A DNA stretch of 60,044 bases from Vibrio renipiscarius (GTDB lineage: Bacteria; Pseudomonadota; Gammaproteobacteria; Enterobacterales; Vibrionaceae). Made by a program: the position numbers and the translations under genes. Positions within the stretch are counted from its first letter, which is position 1, and each line of letters opens with the position of its first letter. Shown piece after piece: positions 1 through 8,933 of this stretch. The notes beneath the pieces were generated by a model. It made no database searches. It saw nothing but the letters and a program-made list of their open reading frames with translations, and was not told the origin of the DNA. The DNA lies in contig NZ_JTKH01000001.1 of the NCBI RefSeq assembly GCF_000827885.1, positions 1 to 60,044 on the forward strand, given 5' to 3'.

Positions 1-413
<413 letters not shown>

Positions 414-679
414 AAGATTTTGTCGGCTCAATGAATACTGACTTCAAAACTGTTCTTACTCGAAAGTAAGAAGTAATTTTAAAGCTATTACCATTCCAAC
501 AGAATGGTAATGAATTGACTGTGCCAAATAACTACAAGTAGCTATTTGTATTGGTCACTCAGTTCATTGAACCCAATTGTGTTTCCGGAGAAACAGTCGT
601 TACCGCTCTTTATAAAAAGGAGCAGAACAACTTATTGGATTATCATCAACGAGTGCCCACACAGATTGATAGGTTTATA

Positions 680-719
680 TTTTTAAAGAGCGTCGCTTCG
701 GAGAAGTTATCTCGAAGCG
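680..719 (-). promoter_or_regulatory. rrn leader antitermination site (boxA and boxB)
   Basis: On the minus strand a CGCTCTTTAAAAA boxA-like motif (680-692) is preceded by a hairpin with 7-bp CGCTTCG/CGAAGCG arms (694-719), which is the boxB-boxA order of rrn leaders. The leader after boxA also contains the E. coli-like segment ATCTGTGTGGGCACTCG (around 650-667). These elements recruit the Nus factors that protect rRNA transcription from Rho. Confidence 0.8.
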
Positions 720-727
720 GGAGGTGA

Positions 728-755
728 ATTCTAACGAGTTAATTGAAAGAGTCAA
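728..755 (-). promoter_or_regulatory. rrn promoter, proximal (P2-like)
   Basis: Minus-strand -35 TTGACT (750-755), 16-nt spacer, -10 TAGAAT (728-733). An A/T-rich UP-like stretch lies upstream at about 756-785. It drives the 16S gene together with the distal promoter. Confidence 0.75.
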
Positions 756-843
756 ACACTTTTCCAAATTAATTTTCTCGGCATCTTCTACCTCTCCAAC
801 AATCGCTGAAGCCTTGCGGCGTCTGCCCTGTCAGTGGATGCGC

Positions 844-871
844 ATTATAGGCACGTTAGTTTTATTGGCAA
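844..871 (-). promoter_or_regulatory. rrn promoter, distal (P1-like)
   Basis: Minus-strand -35 TTGCCA (866-871), 16-nt spacer and a consensus -10 TATAAT (844-849), followed by GCGC. A GC-rich discriminator like this is typical of ppGpp-controlled rrn P1 promoters. An A/T-rich UP-like block lies at about 872-900. Confidence 0.75.
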
Positions 872-1081
872 GCATAAAATGAATTTTTTCTTATAAAAAG
901 TGCTTAATTGCGCAATCATTGTACGAACCACCACGAGCACCTTAGATACCCCCACCTTACCCACCGCTTAACCACAAAATTCTGTTGATAAGTTAAATTT
1001 GTTCTTTGGTAAAACATAAGCCCCGAGAACTAAAATTAAGCCGCCGTTTAAATTTCAAAGCATTTAGGCGCTAAAACTGGC

Positions 1082-1132
1082 CGCCCTCTTATCTATTACT
1101 TCCCTTATAGAGAGGTAATAGATAAGAGGGCG
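1082..1132. repeat. Perfect 18-bp inverted repeat (long hairpin)
   Basis: Arms 1082-1099 and 1115-1132 are exact reverse complements, and the stem can extend to 21 bp with one G-U pair. The loop is short (9-15 nt) and neither side has a run of T. The VOC gene (minus strand, 1253-1660) transcribes towards it, so it could be a 3' stem for that transcript, or a protein-binding or recombination site. Confidence 0.85.
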
Positions 1133-1187
1133 AATTGAACACGTCAACGTCCATCTTCTAAAGGATTTGTGAATCGGCACGAACGTC

Positions 1188-1201
1188 TATCTATATAGAT
1201 A
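1188..1201. repeat. 14-bp perfect palindrome TATCTATATAGATA
   Basis: The sequence equals its own reverse complement. It lies 52 nt beyond the 3' end of the VOC-fold gene. A/T-rich palindromes of this size can be operators, but no regulator is suggested here. Confidence 0.5.
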
Positions 1202-1252
1202 ACGCTTATCCAAGTGTGTTTGATGCATTCATACAAATACTGCCGTCATTCA

Positions 1253-1660
1253 TCACTTAACCAGATCACAATGCAGCATCCAGCGAATACCGAACTTATC
1301 TTGCACCTTACCAAATCTTGCTCCCCAAAAAGTATCCGCTAACGGCACCATTACCGCACCATCGCAAGAGAGCTTATCGAACAGCCGTTCTTGGAGATCA
1401 AGATCATCTAGCACGAGCGACAACGCAATAGTATTGCCTGATACATCGCTGACCACCATGCCATCGGATAACATTAACTTCATGCCAAACGCTTCAAACT
1501 CGGCATGCATAATCCAATTGGGATCGGCGCCTTCAACAGATTGCGGTGCATCGCGAAAATATTGCTTGGTCAATACAACACCACTAAAGCAGCGCTGATA
1601 AAACTCAAGCGCTTCTTCACAGCGTCCTGAAAAGCATAGATAGGGGGTTAATTGATACAT
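1253..1660 (-). CDS. VOC-family (PhnB/glyoxalase-like) protein
   Basis: 135 aa, full length for the PhnB-like branch of the vicinal-oxygen-chelate superfamily. The N-terminal TPYLCFSGRCEEALEFY matches the usual 'PYL.F.G...EAL.FY' opening, and the C-terminal end has the usual 'WGARFGKVQDKFGIRW' strand-turn-strand. Two beta-alpha-beta-beta-beta modules are expected. The family is broad (glyoxalase, resistance and unknown functions) and the substrate cannot be read from the sequence. It stands alone, facing the rrn operon. Confidence 0.85.
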   Translation of the reverse strand: MYQLTPYLCFSGRCEEALEFYQRCFSGVVLTKQYFRDAPQSVEGADPNWIMHAEFEAFGMKLMLSDGMVVSDVSGNTIALSLVLDDLDLQERLFDKLSCDGAVMVPLADTFWGARFGKVQDKFGIRWMLHCDLVK

Positions 1661-1801
1661 CGCGATTCTCCAAACTCATTGCTTTAGTTAAAGAATAGCG
1701 AACTGTGAGCTTATGTAATTAGAACTTTAGTCCTATTAAAGCGGATAGCGGCGTAGCAATTCATCCAATTGCATCTCCATTTTTCAAGATACTGCGACTT
1801 A

Positions 1802-2536
1802 TTACTTATACGCTTGTGGGCCAATTGAGAAAGCGGAAGAGAGTTCAAGTGTATTTTCTGCCTCTAACACTGGCGAAGAGGCATAGTACCCATCCACCTG
1901 CTTGATAATCCACTCACTGACATAGAGCAATGGTATAAAAAGGGAGATTCGCTCGGCTTCAATGACCGTTCCATCCGCAAGTTGAATCCCCTCGGCCATT
2001 GCCGATATAACTCCCACGAGCTCTGAGTTAGCATTATAGACTCCCCCACCACTCATTCCTGATTGTACTGGCGCATCAGAAATGCTCGCGGGACATCTCT
2101 CGAAGAGTTCGTGGCCTTGCAGATAGACATCACGATAATATCGCCCCTCGCCAATTAACGTACGACCAAATGCATTTCGCCCTACCGTTATGAGTATTTG
2201 TTCTGAATGAATAATACCAAGCTTAGAAAGTGATTTATCGTGATTATCTTGCTCAATAAGCGCTAAGTCACAATCTGGGTGATAAGCAATCACTTTGCTG
2301 TAATCTAGAATCGCTACATGCTTCGCCGTTAAGCTTACCTCTCTCGTTAAAGGCACGCTCGTCCCATGCCCTCCCAAAAGAAAAGGGATACCAACCGGCA
2401 AATAGCTCACGTGATGATTATGGTCATCGGAATAACTTAATGACCCATTAGAGCTGATACACCCTTGAGTAAAGGCGATAACAGTCAGTAACAAAGCTGA
2501 TGGGATATGCATCATAAGAGATATTCTCATTCGCAA
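1802..2536 (-). CDS. Trypsin-like serine peptidase, exported (possible lipoprotein)
   Basis: 244 aa. An N-terminal hydrophobic segment (about 8-24) ends in a weak lipobox-like TQGC with Cys26, so lipidation is possible but not certain. A chymotrypsin-fold triad can be placed: His73 in LTAKHVAI, Asp90 in HPDCDLALIE and Ser162 in SGMSGGGVY (the GxSGG motif). The short length, with no PDZ domain, separates it from DegP/DegS. The start is uncertain because Met codons occur at 1, 3, 8 and 9. It is monocistronic as far as can be seen. Likely periplasmic or outer-membrane associated; substrate unknown. Confidence 0.75.
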   Translation of the reverse strand: MRMRISLMMHIPSALLLTVIAFTQGCISSNGSLSYSDDHNHHVSYLPVGIPFLLGGHGTSVPLTREVSLTAKHVAILDYSKVIAYHPDCDLALIEQDNHDKSLSKLGIIHSEQILITVGRNAFGRTLIGEGRYYRDVYLQGHELFERCPASISDAPVQSGMSGGGVYNANSELVGVISAMAEGIQLADGTVIEAERISLFIPLLYVSEWIIKQVDGYYASSPVLEAENTLELSSAFSIGPQAYK

Positions 2537-2717
2537 GCCATAACAAAAACATAGCTAATGATATAAATATCAACAAGAGGCCGTTACGTATAAATTTAGA
2601 ATGAGATCGCCCATCGGCAGGCCACAACGCCTTTTGGTACGCCGATGGGGAATTGCATTGAAGCAGATATAGAAGATCATCAAACCATTCAGATCGAGAA
2701 TATTTTTGACCAAATAC

Positions 2718-2747
2718 AACAAAGCCCCAACTTACGTTGAGGCCTTG
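2718..2747 (-). terminator. Rho-independent terminator of mntP
   Basis: The minus strand reads a GGCCTCAAC/GTTGGGGC stem with CTTTGTTGT after it, 31 nt beyond the mntP stop. The sequence closely resembles the tRNA-Leu terminators at 8934-8968 and 9051-9080. Confidence 0.75.
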
Positions 2748-2777
2748 CCATTTAATATCGAAAGTTAGCTTGGACCG

Positions 2778-3317
2778 TCATAGCAACAACATTTTAAAAC
2801 CAATGAGTATCAAAACAATACCACCTAACAATTCCGCCTTACTCTCCAACCAAGTTCCACTTTTTTTGCCGACAAACACACCAAGCCAGCTAAAACAAAA
2901 TGTGCACACGCCAATAATAAGACAAGCAAGTAAGGGATTGACATCAAGTATGGTTAAAGTAAAACCTGCCGCCATCGCATCAACACTGGTTGCGATGGCC
3001 AGCATTAGCATCACTCTATGGGTAATAATGGCGATGTCTTCTTCAATCCCCTCAGAGAAAGACTCATAAATCATTTTCCCACCGATCAGCACTAGCAATA
3101 TAAACGCGATCCAAGGAGCATAGGATGCGACCCAACCTAAAACCCCTTTACCTGCCATATACCCCATTAAAGGCATTAGCGCCTGAAAAATACCAAAATA
3201 TATCGCCGCAATAAAAGCGAGTGAAGTGGTGTTTTGATTGTTTTTAGAGCCTAAACCAATTGAAACAGCGAAAGCATCCATGCAGAGTGCTAATGCCAAA
3301 ATGAACACTTCTATCAT
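2778..3317 (-). CDS. mntP: Manganese efflux pump MntP
   Basis: 179 aa inner-membrane protein with six predicted hydrophobic segments. It exports Mn(II) and protects against manganese excess. The two halves each carry the family acidic motif: MDAFAVSIG with Asp14, and SVDAMAAG with Asp113. Length matches the family (about 185 aa). GGAGT precedes the ATG at short spacing. I looked for the yybP-ykoY manganese riboswitch that precedes mntP in E. coli and could not recognise it in the 195 nt upstream. A terminator follows. Confidence 0.93.
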   Translation of the reverse strand: MIEVFILALALCMDAFAVSIGLGSKNNQNTTSLAFIAAIYFGIFQALMPLMGYMAGKGVLGWVASYAPWIAFILLVLIGGKMIYESFSEGIEEDIAIITHRVMLMLAIATSVDAMAAGFTLTILDVNPLLACLIIGVCTFCFSWLGVFVGKKSGTWLESKAELLGGIVLILIGFKMLLL

Positions 3318-3455
3318 TTCTAATAACTCCGAGTTTATTTGCTATCACTCCTGTGACATCCAAACAGAGAACAAATATGGTTTCGTTACCGTGATATTGT
3401 GCAGTCCAGCGAGCACTGCCAAAACCGCCGCTCACTATAGCGCATTTCTAAAAAA

Positions 3456-3490
3456 CAAAAAAAAGGCAAACGCATAGGACGCTTGCCTTT
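3456..3490 (-). terminator. Rho-independent terminator after the 255-aa membrane protein gene
   Basis: The minus strand reads AAAGGCAAGCG, a short loop, CGTTTGCC and then eight T residues. It separates the upstream gene (3513-4280) from mntP. Confidence 0.85.
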
Positions 3491-3512
3491 CACCTTTTGA
3501 TCCCACAGATAT

Positions 3513-4280
3513 TCAGCTATTGATCAAACGAAACTCTGTTAACGTCAAAATAGCGTTCTCGAGAACACCGATGCCCAAAATGCTGTACCCATAGAAATTC
3601 GGCACGATAGACTCTCGAAGATTGATAATCTCTTTATCTGAGTTTTTCCCCATAATGAGTCGATCAGATATTTTTTTCAACATACTGCGAGTTTCACTAT
3701 CGAGCGGACCTAATGTCTCACTGAAGCCAGAAACCGACTGATACAAGCGACTAAACTCCCCGCCTAAATTGGCTTCAAGATAGTAGGTAACTGACGGAGA
3801 ATCATTCACTCGAACATCATTAACACTTAAATGGTTAAATGGCACTTCGAGCAAAGCGTTACCGCCAGAATGCTCGCTAGTATTAGGCTTAAACCCTTGT
3901 TTAGGGAACACGAGGAATGCCACAATCGCATTATCTTGTGTTACTGCGGACAAAATAAAACGTTTGTCACTGTAGTACTCAATCGAGCGCCCATCTACAT
4001 CCTCTTTAATGTAAACCGGCGCGCCAAAGTGCTCTTCAAGTACGGCTTTAGATGAACGTATATAGATGTGTTCTAGCTTATTGTGGGAAGGAATGTCGGT
4101 AAACTGTGACAAGGTAAAGTTAGACATTTTTTCCACCGCATCCCATGAATCATTGATTCCACCCAATGCGATAACAACGATAGATACAAACGTAATCGTC
4201 TTGGCCCACTTCTCACGAACTTTATCGCGAATGTTATTTTGCGAATTAGACATCGCTTGAGCCACTTCAGAGTCTGCCAT
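3513..4280 (-). CDS. Uncharacterised single-pass membrane protein
   Basis: 255 aa, not recognised with confidence. There is one strong hydrophobic segment at about residues 29-43 after a charged cytoplasmic N-terminus, then a long soluble part. Around 70-125 a KLEHIYIRSS...FGAPVYIKED region looks like an extracytoplasmic alpha/beta domain, possibly related to the ETEC_3214-type family. No catalytic motif is visible. It lies downstream of the MltC-like gene with a terminator between, so it is probably transcribed from its own promoter. Confidence 0.7.
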   Translation of the reverse strand: MADSEVAQAMSNSQNNIRDKVREKWAKTITFVSIVVIALGGINDSWDAVEKMSNFTLSQFTDIPSHNKLEHIYIRSSKAVLEEHFGAPVYIKEDVDGRSIEYYSDKRFILSAVTQDNAIVAFLVFPKQGFKPNTSEHSGGNALLEVPFNHLSVNDVRVNDSPSVTYYLEANLGGEFSRLYQSVSGFSETLGPLDSETRSMLKKISDRLIMGKNSDKEIINLRESIVPNFYGYSILGIGVLENAILTLTEFRLINS

Positions 4281-4411
4281 CTGGTTAATACCTTTAAATA
4301 TTTTTAACGTTCCACACCTTTCATGTGGCGTGAAACACTTACAACGTGATTAAAACAGCCCGTCATATTCCAAGAGAAAATACTCGCCCGCTCTCAGTGA
4401 CTGACTATCAG

Positions 4412-4449
4412 AAAAAATAGACACTGAACGCTATATCAGCGATCAGTGC
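4412..4449 (-). terminator. Rho-independent terminator after the MltC-like gene
   Basis: The minus strand reads CACTGATCGCT, a short loop, AGCGTTCAGTG and then TCTATTTTTT. It starts 15 nt beyond the stop codon. Confidence 0.8.
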
Positions 4450-4463
4450 CATCCAAAAGTGCA

Positions 4464-5855
4464 TCAATACAATGCCAGACTGGCCGTTACTCTAGATAAA
4501 TACGTTTTGGTTTCAACGTGTGGTAGACGGTCCAAAAGCTGTTGATAGACTTCTTCTGGCGTCATTGTATTAATGATGCCTATCGCGTTATCAAGGTTCA
4601 TTGCACCATCTGGATTAAACGCTCTACCCACATTTCCAGCTCCCGTGTTGTAAGCGGCAATCATGCAATAGACTCTGCTTTGTTCATCTTTGATCTTACT
4701 GAGATAATTATCTTGCAAAATCCGCAAATAAACAGTGCCCGCCTCAACATTGATTTCAGGTACAAACAGGTCTTCCGGCGTCATCGGCGCATCAATCTTT
4801 CTAACTCGACGATTGACATCATGGCCCGCACTAGTGGGAACAATTTGCATTAATCCATAAGCTGGTGCACCCGATACAATCTTTGGCCGAAATGACGACT
4901 CGTTATGCATAATGGCCATAATAAGCGCGGTATCGATCCCCCACTTTTCACCCTCTTTGACGGCAAGTGGACGATACTTTGCTGCCGCTGCGCTTAGGTT
5001 ATTGTCAGGTATTTTGACGGTATAATTGATGACCTTTTTTTCGATCTTTTGTGGTAATGCTTTTTCCGCTACCAAGTCAGAAGTAGGCACAACATCAGCA
5101 CTTGGATTTACGGCCTTTTTCGCCGTCACAGGTTGTTCGCTTGAGGTTTTAGTCACCGCGTCAACATTAATTCCAAGTTGCTCGCGCTTCGCGGCAAATT
5201 GAGCGCTAATCGCCGCGACGCGTAAAGTAGCAGACTGGATCAATGCCATTTTTTTATCTTGAGCTCGTTGATAAATAAAATCAGCCGGAGCCCCTGTATT
5301 CGCCGCAATCAAACGATCGGCTTGTACATCTAATTGACGCAGTTGTGTTTGAACCTGATCAACGACAAACTGTTTTTCTTTTTTCTCTTGATCTATCGAG
5401 TAATCAACGAGTACCTCTTTCTTTTGTGCATGCTTGAGAGAGATCGTCTGCCCATCAATTTTAAATTGTTGGATTGGTTTTAGACCGTTCTCTTGTTGAT
5501 CGGCATCGACAAGCACCGAGACAACCGCGGTATTGTTTTGGTAATCGATAACCTTTTTAATATCACCATCGTACTCCACGGTTCTGGTGGCATTCGATAC
5601 CTCACCAGAACCCCACTTATCAATGAGCACTGAACGTTCTTTGTCTAACTCCGTCGTGTAATCGACGCGCCACGCTTCATATTGTGAAAAGTATTGATCT
5701 AGCCACTGATGGAACTCGGCAATTTTTTGTTGTTGTGGTGTATTGGCTTTATTGATCGCATTTCTAAGATCATCAAATGCATCTTCAGCACTCGATACAT
5801 TCGAAAAGACGAGTGCGACTGTTGTCGCCAGTAATGAAATATTTTTTCTGAGCAT
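4464..5855 (-). CDS. MltC-like lytic murein transglycosylase
   Basis: 463 aa, longer than E. coli MltC (about 360 aa). A cleavable signal peptide (1-23, ending SSA) has no lipobox. The N-terminal region to about 170 resembles the MltC-type N-terminal domain. A Gln/Lys-rich coiled linker follows (about 155-230). A C-terminal SLT domain (about 290-463) has catalytic Glu319 in HNESSFRP, then AYGLMQIVPTSAG and AAYNTGAGNVGRAF. The family cleaves the MurNAc-GlcNAc bond and forms 1,6-anhydro ends. It follows three lipoprotein genes on the same strand, though a terminator lies in the 84-nt gap before it, so it may be only partly co-transcribed. Confidence 0.85.
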   Translation of the reverse strand: MLRKNISLLATTVALVFSNVSSAEDAFDDLRNAINKANTPQQQKIAEFHQWLDQYFSQYEAWRVDYTTELDKERSVLIDKWGSGEVSNATRTVEYDGDIKKVIDYQNNTAVVSVLVDADQQENGLKPIQQFKIDGQTISLKHAQKKEVLVDYSIDQEKKEKQFVVDQVQTQLRQLDVQADRLIAANTGAPADFIYQRAQDKKMALIQSATLRVAAISAQFAAKREQLGINVDAVTKTSSEQPVTAKKAVNPSADVVPTSDLVAEKALPQKIEKKVINYTVKIPDNNLSAAAAKYRPLAVKEGEKWGIDTALIMAIMHNESSFRPKIVSGAPAYGLMQIVPTSAGHDVNRRVRKIDAPMTPEDLFVPEINVEAGTVYLRILQDNYLSKIKDEQSRVYCMIAAYNTGAGNVGRAFNPDGAMNLDNAIGIINTMTPEEVYQQLLDRLPHVETKTYLSRVTASLALY

Positions 5856-5874
5856 GACTAACCCCTAGCCCGAT

Positions 5875-5904
5875 AAAAAACGAGGCTGTCCAATGACAAC
5901 CTCG
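5875..5904 (-). terminator. Rho-independent terminator after the lipoprotein trio
   Basis: The minus strand reads CGAGGTTGTC, a short loop, GACAGCCTCG and then six T residues. It sits between the 200-aa lipoprotein gene and the transglycosylase gene, so expression of the latter would need read-through or its own promoter. Confidence 0.85.
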
Positions 5905-5939
5905 TAATGATTAACCTCAAAACATCTGGGTTAATTCTA

Positions 5940-6542
5940 TTATTGCTGCTTCATACTTTCTAAAGCTTGTTGAAGATCTTTGGCCGCTTGTTCATTATTG
6001 AATGTATCCCAAAGCTTCGAATCATTGTTTAATGCATCTACAGCCGTTGTTATATTGGCGTTATAAGTCGCTTGATCCATACCAAGCAATAGGTAGACAC
6101 CACCTTTAGGACTTACCATGCTCATTTGGATTCGCGCGCCGTTTAAAGTCTGAGACACAACGTTTTCTGTTACGTCTTCAAACGTTTCAATCACCGACTC
6201 CAGCGCTTCATCATCAACACCACTGGTTACTGATGAATCAATCAGTTGAGTAAATTTATTGCCAACTTGAGTCTTTAACTGAGTTGCCAAAATCACTTGA
6301 GCATTCGCCAATGCCACCTTTTTCATCATCCCCATACCCGCGGCACTTTTCTTAGCGTAGCCCGTCGCTGAAATAGCTAGGTCAGTTGGAGTAATATCAC
6401 AAACCCAACCTGGTGCGTCGTCAGATGGTGAATCAGGAAACGAACAAGACACAAAATTTTGGCTTTGCTCAATAGTTTGATTATTTGAACACGCAGATAA
6501 AAGAAGCGCTAAACTTGCCGCTATAAGAGTTTTATTGATCAC
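5940..6542 (-). CDS. LPP20-like lipoprotein
   Basis: 200 aa. A lipoprotein signal ends in LLLSAC (Cys18). The mature part has the LPP20-type pattern: a W.C/GYA segment (about 47-65) followed by a KKVALANAQVILATQL helix, as in FlgP and Helicobacter Lpp20. The C-terminus is a short acidic and Gln-rich helix. It lies 17 nt after the CsgG/FlgT-like lipoprotein gene and is the third gene of that unit. Outer-membrane placement is likely because no Asp follows the lipidated Cys. Function unknown. Confidence 0.75.
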   Translation of the reverse strand: MINKTLIAASLALLLSACSNNQTIEQSQNFVSCSFPDSPSDDAPGWVCDITPTDLAISATGYAKKSAAGMGMMKKVALANAQVILATQLKTQVGNKFTQLIDSSVTSGVDDEALESVIETFEDVTENVVSQTLNGARIQMSMVSPKGGVYLLLGMDQATYNANITTAVDALNNDSKLWDTFNNEQAAKDLQQALESMKQQ

Positions 6543-6559
6543 TGCTAATCCTCGAAATT

Positions 6560-7540
6560 TTAGTTAGTTAAAGTACAAGCAATGTCGTACCAGTTACATT
6601 TCGGAACAAAGCGTGCGTGGTCACCTTTTTTCACTTGTTCGCCAATCTCATCATCAACATCGACCCAAGAGTGTTTCGTACCGACGGCATTGATCTCATT
6701 GTCAATCACGTAGCCTTCACCCAGCGGGTAAATTTCTAACTCACCTTCATCTGATTTAAAGATTTGCGAGATAATAATTGGTGAATTAGGCTGGATATTC
6801 TTGTTCTTACCCATCGAAATCTTTAGCTGCATGCCTTCATCACATTGACGCATCTCCATTACGGTTGCTGACGGTGCCAACACCTTTTGTAGAGCCAAGC
6901 TTTGCTCAATTGAACTTTGAGCAGCCTCAATCGCCATACCAATGTACGAACCTTGAGTCACTGGACAATCTGAATCATTCGTTTCTGTTTTTGAAGTATC
7001 TGTGCCCTCAAGCTCAATACGTTGAATCAAACGCATCTCAGGAAGTGATACCACTTTTAGCGTTGTCTTCACTTCCGTTCTGAAATCACAGTGGGCCGGT
7101 ATTACTTTGGTTTCACCTTTTTTGTTCTTGTAAGTATCTCGTTCGGTGAAACTGTAAAATAGATTACTCGCGGTAACTTCTGACATTATAGCGATGTCAG
7201 CAATTGGTACTCCGTTGGTGTTGTAACGACCACTCTGCTCAGCAAGCTTGATTTCATTTTTTAGTTTGCTCGCCAATTTACGGTCAATCAGTTCACTACC
7301 AGACTGGGTAACTGTTGACTCAATATCGTTCAAAATCACAGCTTGTAGACGTTGTTTCGCTGAATCTTTAAAGGCAATATCAACCGGCAGCACAATCACT
7401 TTGACGTCTTCTGAGTTTTTAGATTGCACATCGGCAATATCAAGATCCACACGAGAATTTGGATTACACACCACTGAACTTGGGGCACACCCTGACAATA
7501 CCGATACCAATGCTGCTGCCACTAACGTTTTATTTAACAC
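6560..7540 (-). CDS. CsgG/FlgT-like lipoprotein
   Basis: 326 aa from a GTG start at 7538-7540, chosen because GGAG lies 8 nt upstream and the signal peptide then begins with LNKTLVAAAL; an in-frame ATG exists 18 nt earlier. The lipobox is LSGC. The region VIVLPVDIAF ... IDRKLASKL ... ADIAIMSEV has the nucleotide-binding-like fold pattern of CsgG, LpoB and FlgO. The C-terminal third (GKNKNIQPNSPIIIS ... VKKGDHARFV) resembles the FlgT C-terminal domain. The gene lies between two LPP20-like genes. The assignment comes from pattern recognition and could be wrong at subfamily level. Confidence 0.65.
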   Translation of the reverse strand: MLNKTLVAAALVSVLSGCAPSSVVCNPNSRVDLDIADVQSKNSEDVKVIVLPVDIAFKDSAKQRLQAVILNDIESTVTQSGSELIDRKLASKLKNEIKLAEQSGRYNTNGVPIADIAIMSEVTASNLFYSFTERDTYKNKKGETKVIPAHCDFRTEVKTTLKVVSLPEMRLIQRIELEGTDTSKTETNDSDCPVTQGSYIGMAIEAAQSSIEQSLALQKVLAPSATVMEMRQCDEGMQLKISMGKNKNIQPNSPIIISQIFKSDEGELEIYPLGEGYVIDNEINAVGTKHSWVDVDDEIGEQVKKGDHARFVPKCNWYDIACTLTN

Positions 7541-7571
7541 GACATAACTCCATAACATTTATTATTTATAA

Positions 7572-8534
7572 TTATTTAAAGCCTAACGACGACCAGATGC
7601 CCATCTCTTCAATTTGTCGTCCAAAGTGACGTTCAGCCCCTTCATGAGACAACGTAAAGTTAGACATAGAATTGGCTGTCGAAATTATTTCATTGCTTGC
7701 TAATGTCTTGCCTGCGCGGCTTTTCAACGTTAGCTGCGTCAATTTGGTCGTGATATACGCCTCACCGACACGATTGCGACGATAGTCTGCGTCCATGACT
7801 AGTTGGTGCGTAACTGCATTCGACCAGCGTTGGGTCGTATTAATCTCTTCTGGATTAAAGCTTTGCACCACTAGATCGGCACTTTTCACATCATTGGCAT
7901 CTGATTTGATATAGATAAGTAAGCCTGATTTCGCCACGGAAACCGCGCTTGTCACCTTATCTACCGAAGAAGAAAATGGGCGTTTTTGTCCCATTGAATC
8001 GAGAATGGCAAGACGAAGGTAGTATTCCGCGAGTACCGCGGAGTAATCTTTATTGGCTAACCACCAAGTGAGTTTGTCTTGATATTGGTATTCATTGAGC
8101 AAGCGAGTTGCATTCTGCTCTATTTGATCGAGTTCATTATTGAGTTGTAGCTTAACAGCATCGCGCTTAACTCGAACCTGCGCATAATAAGTGCGCTCGT
8201 GTTTATCGGTATTTAGAAATTCAGCTCCGGAGAGAACCAAACGCGCTGACTCAACATTCATTCGGTTTCGGATCGTTTCACGATTAAATGTCGTCTCACC
8301 ATGAGCTCGGTACTCGACGCTTTGCATAAAGTTGGAGTCAACTTGTGTCCAAAGCTGTTCATTCACTTGGGTTAGCGCAGATTTTTGGGCTGAACTTAAA
8401 CCAAACCCTTCTCCGACCGCATAAATATATTGAGGATCATGATTCATTTCACCCAAGTACCAATCGGGTACCGAGGTGGATTGACAGCCAGAAATAGCGA
8501 GCGTAAAAAGCAACAACGATGTTTTAATGTTCAT
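7572..8534 (-). CDS. LPP20-domain lipoprotein, first gene of the lipoprotein unit
   Basis: 320 aa from the ATG at 8532-8534, preferred over the ATG 9 nt upstream because GGA then has normal spacing. The lipobox is ISGC. An early 'VPDWYLG...YIYAVGEG' followed by an SALTQVNEQL helix is the LPP20/FlgP signature. The rest (about 120-320) holds a helical region and a beta-rich C-terminus with no known motif. It is the promoter-proximal gene of the three-lipoprotein unit, and 31 nt separate it from the next gene. Confidence 0.7.
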   Translation of the reverse strand: MNIKTSLLLFTLAISGCQSTSVPDWYLGEMNHDPQYIYAVGEGFGLSSAQKSALTQVNEQLWTQVDSNFMQSVEYRAHGETTFNRETIRNRMNVESARLVLSGAEFLNTDKHERTYYAQVRVKRDAVKLQLNNELDQIEQNATRLLNEYQYQDKLTWWLANKDYSAVLAEYYLRLAILDSMGQKRPFSSSVDKVTSAVSVAKSGLLIYIKSDANDVKSADLVVQSFNPEEINTTQRWSNAVTHQLVMDADYRRNRVGEAYITTKLTQLTLKSRAGKTLASNEIISTANSMSNFTLSHEGAERHFGRQIEEMGIWSSLGFK

Positions 8535-8933
8535 AACAATCATCCATAAGATTCAGTAAGGTAAATGCTCACTAGATTGTCACTTTTACAAAGAAAATAA
8601 TGGCAACCGCATAATTAATGGATAATTATCTTAAAATACAAACAATTCACAACATTAACCACACCACTAAATGTCATGGCGATGTGTCATGTTTGATAAG
8701 TTTGCGTCAAATCACATATTTGTGATCTTAATTCCATAATTAAAAACAAAAAACTCCAACATGGTTATCCAACATCTTTCACAAAAAAAACATAACACTT
8801 TGTATTTTAAAAAATGATTAAAATACAACTTGGCGCCAACGGCATAAATCGATGCTCATTGTGCCGCCATCTGCGAACAAAAATCTTGTTCATCCTGGTC
8901 TCTTCTCGAGTTACCTACCCAAGCCCCAGATAC

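Larger units (their letters stand above)
901..1252. other. Intergenic region between rrn promoters and the VOC-fold gene
   Basis: No ORF with a credible start is visible. The stretch contains an 18-bp perfect hairpin (1082-1132) and a 14-bp palindrome (1188-1201), listed separately. No U-tract follows either of them, so neither looks like a standard terminator. Confidence 0.6.

Noticed and set aside
2737..3069. 110-codon plus-strand ORF antisense to mntP
   Set aside because: It lies wholly opposite a well-supported gene and has no ribosome site or family match.
3318..3512. Possible yybP-ykoY manganese riboswitch upstream of mntP
   Set aside because: The conserved loop motifs could not be found by eye in the 195 nt between mntP and the preceding gene. 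A covariance-model search would settle it.
8700..8735. CRP-like site in the lipoprotein-unit leader (TCACATATTTGTGA)
   Set aside because: The half-sites are in the wrong order and spacing: TCACA-N4-TGTGA rather than TGTGA-N6-TCACA.
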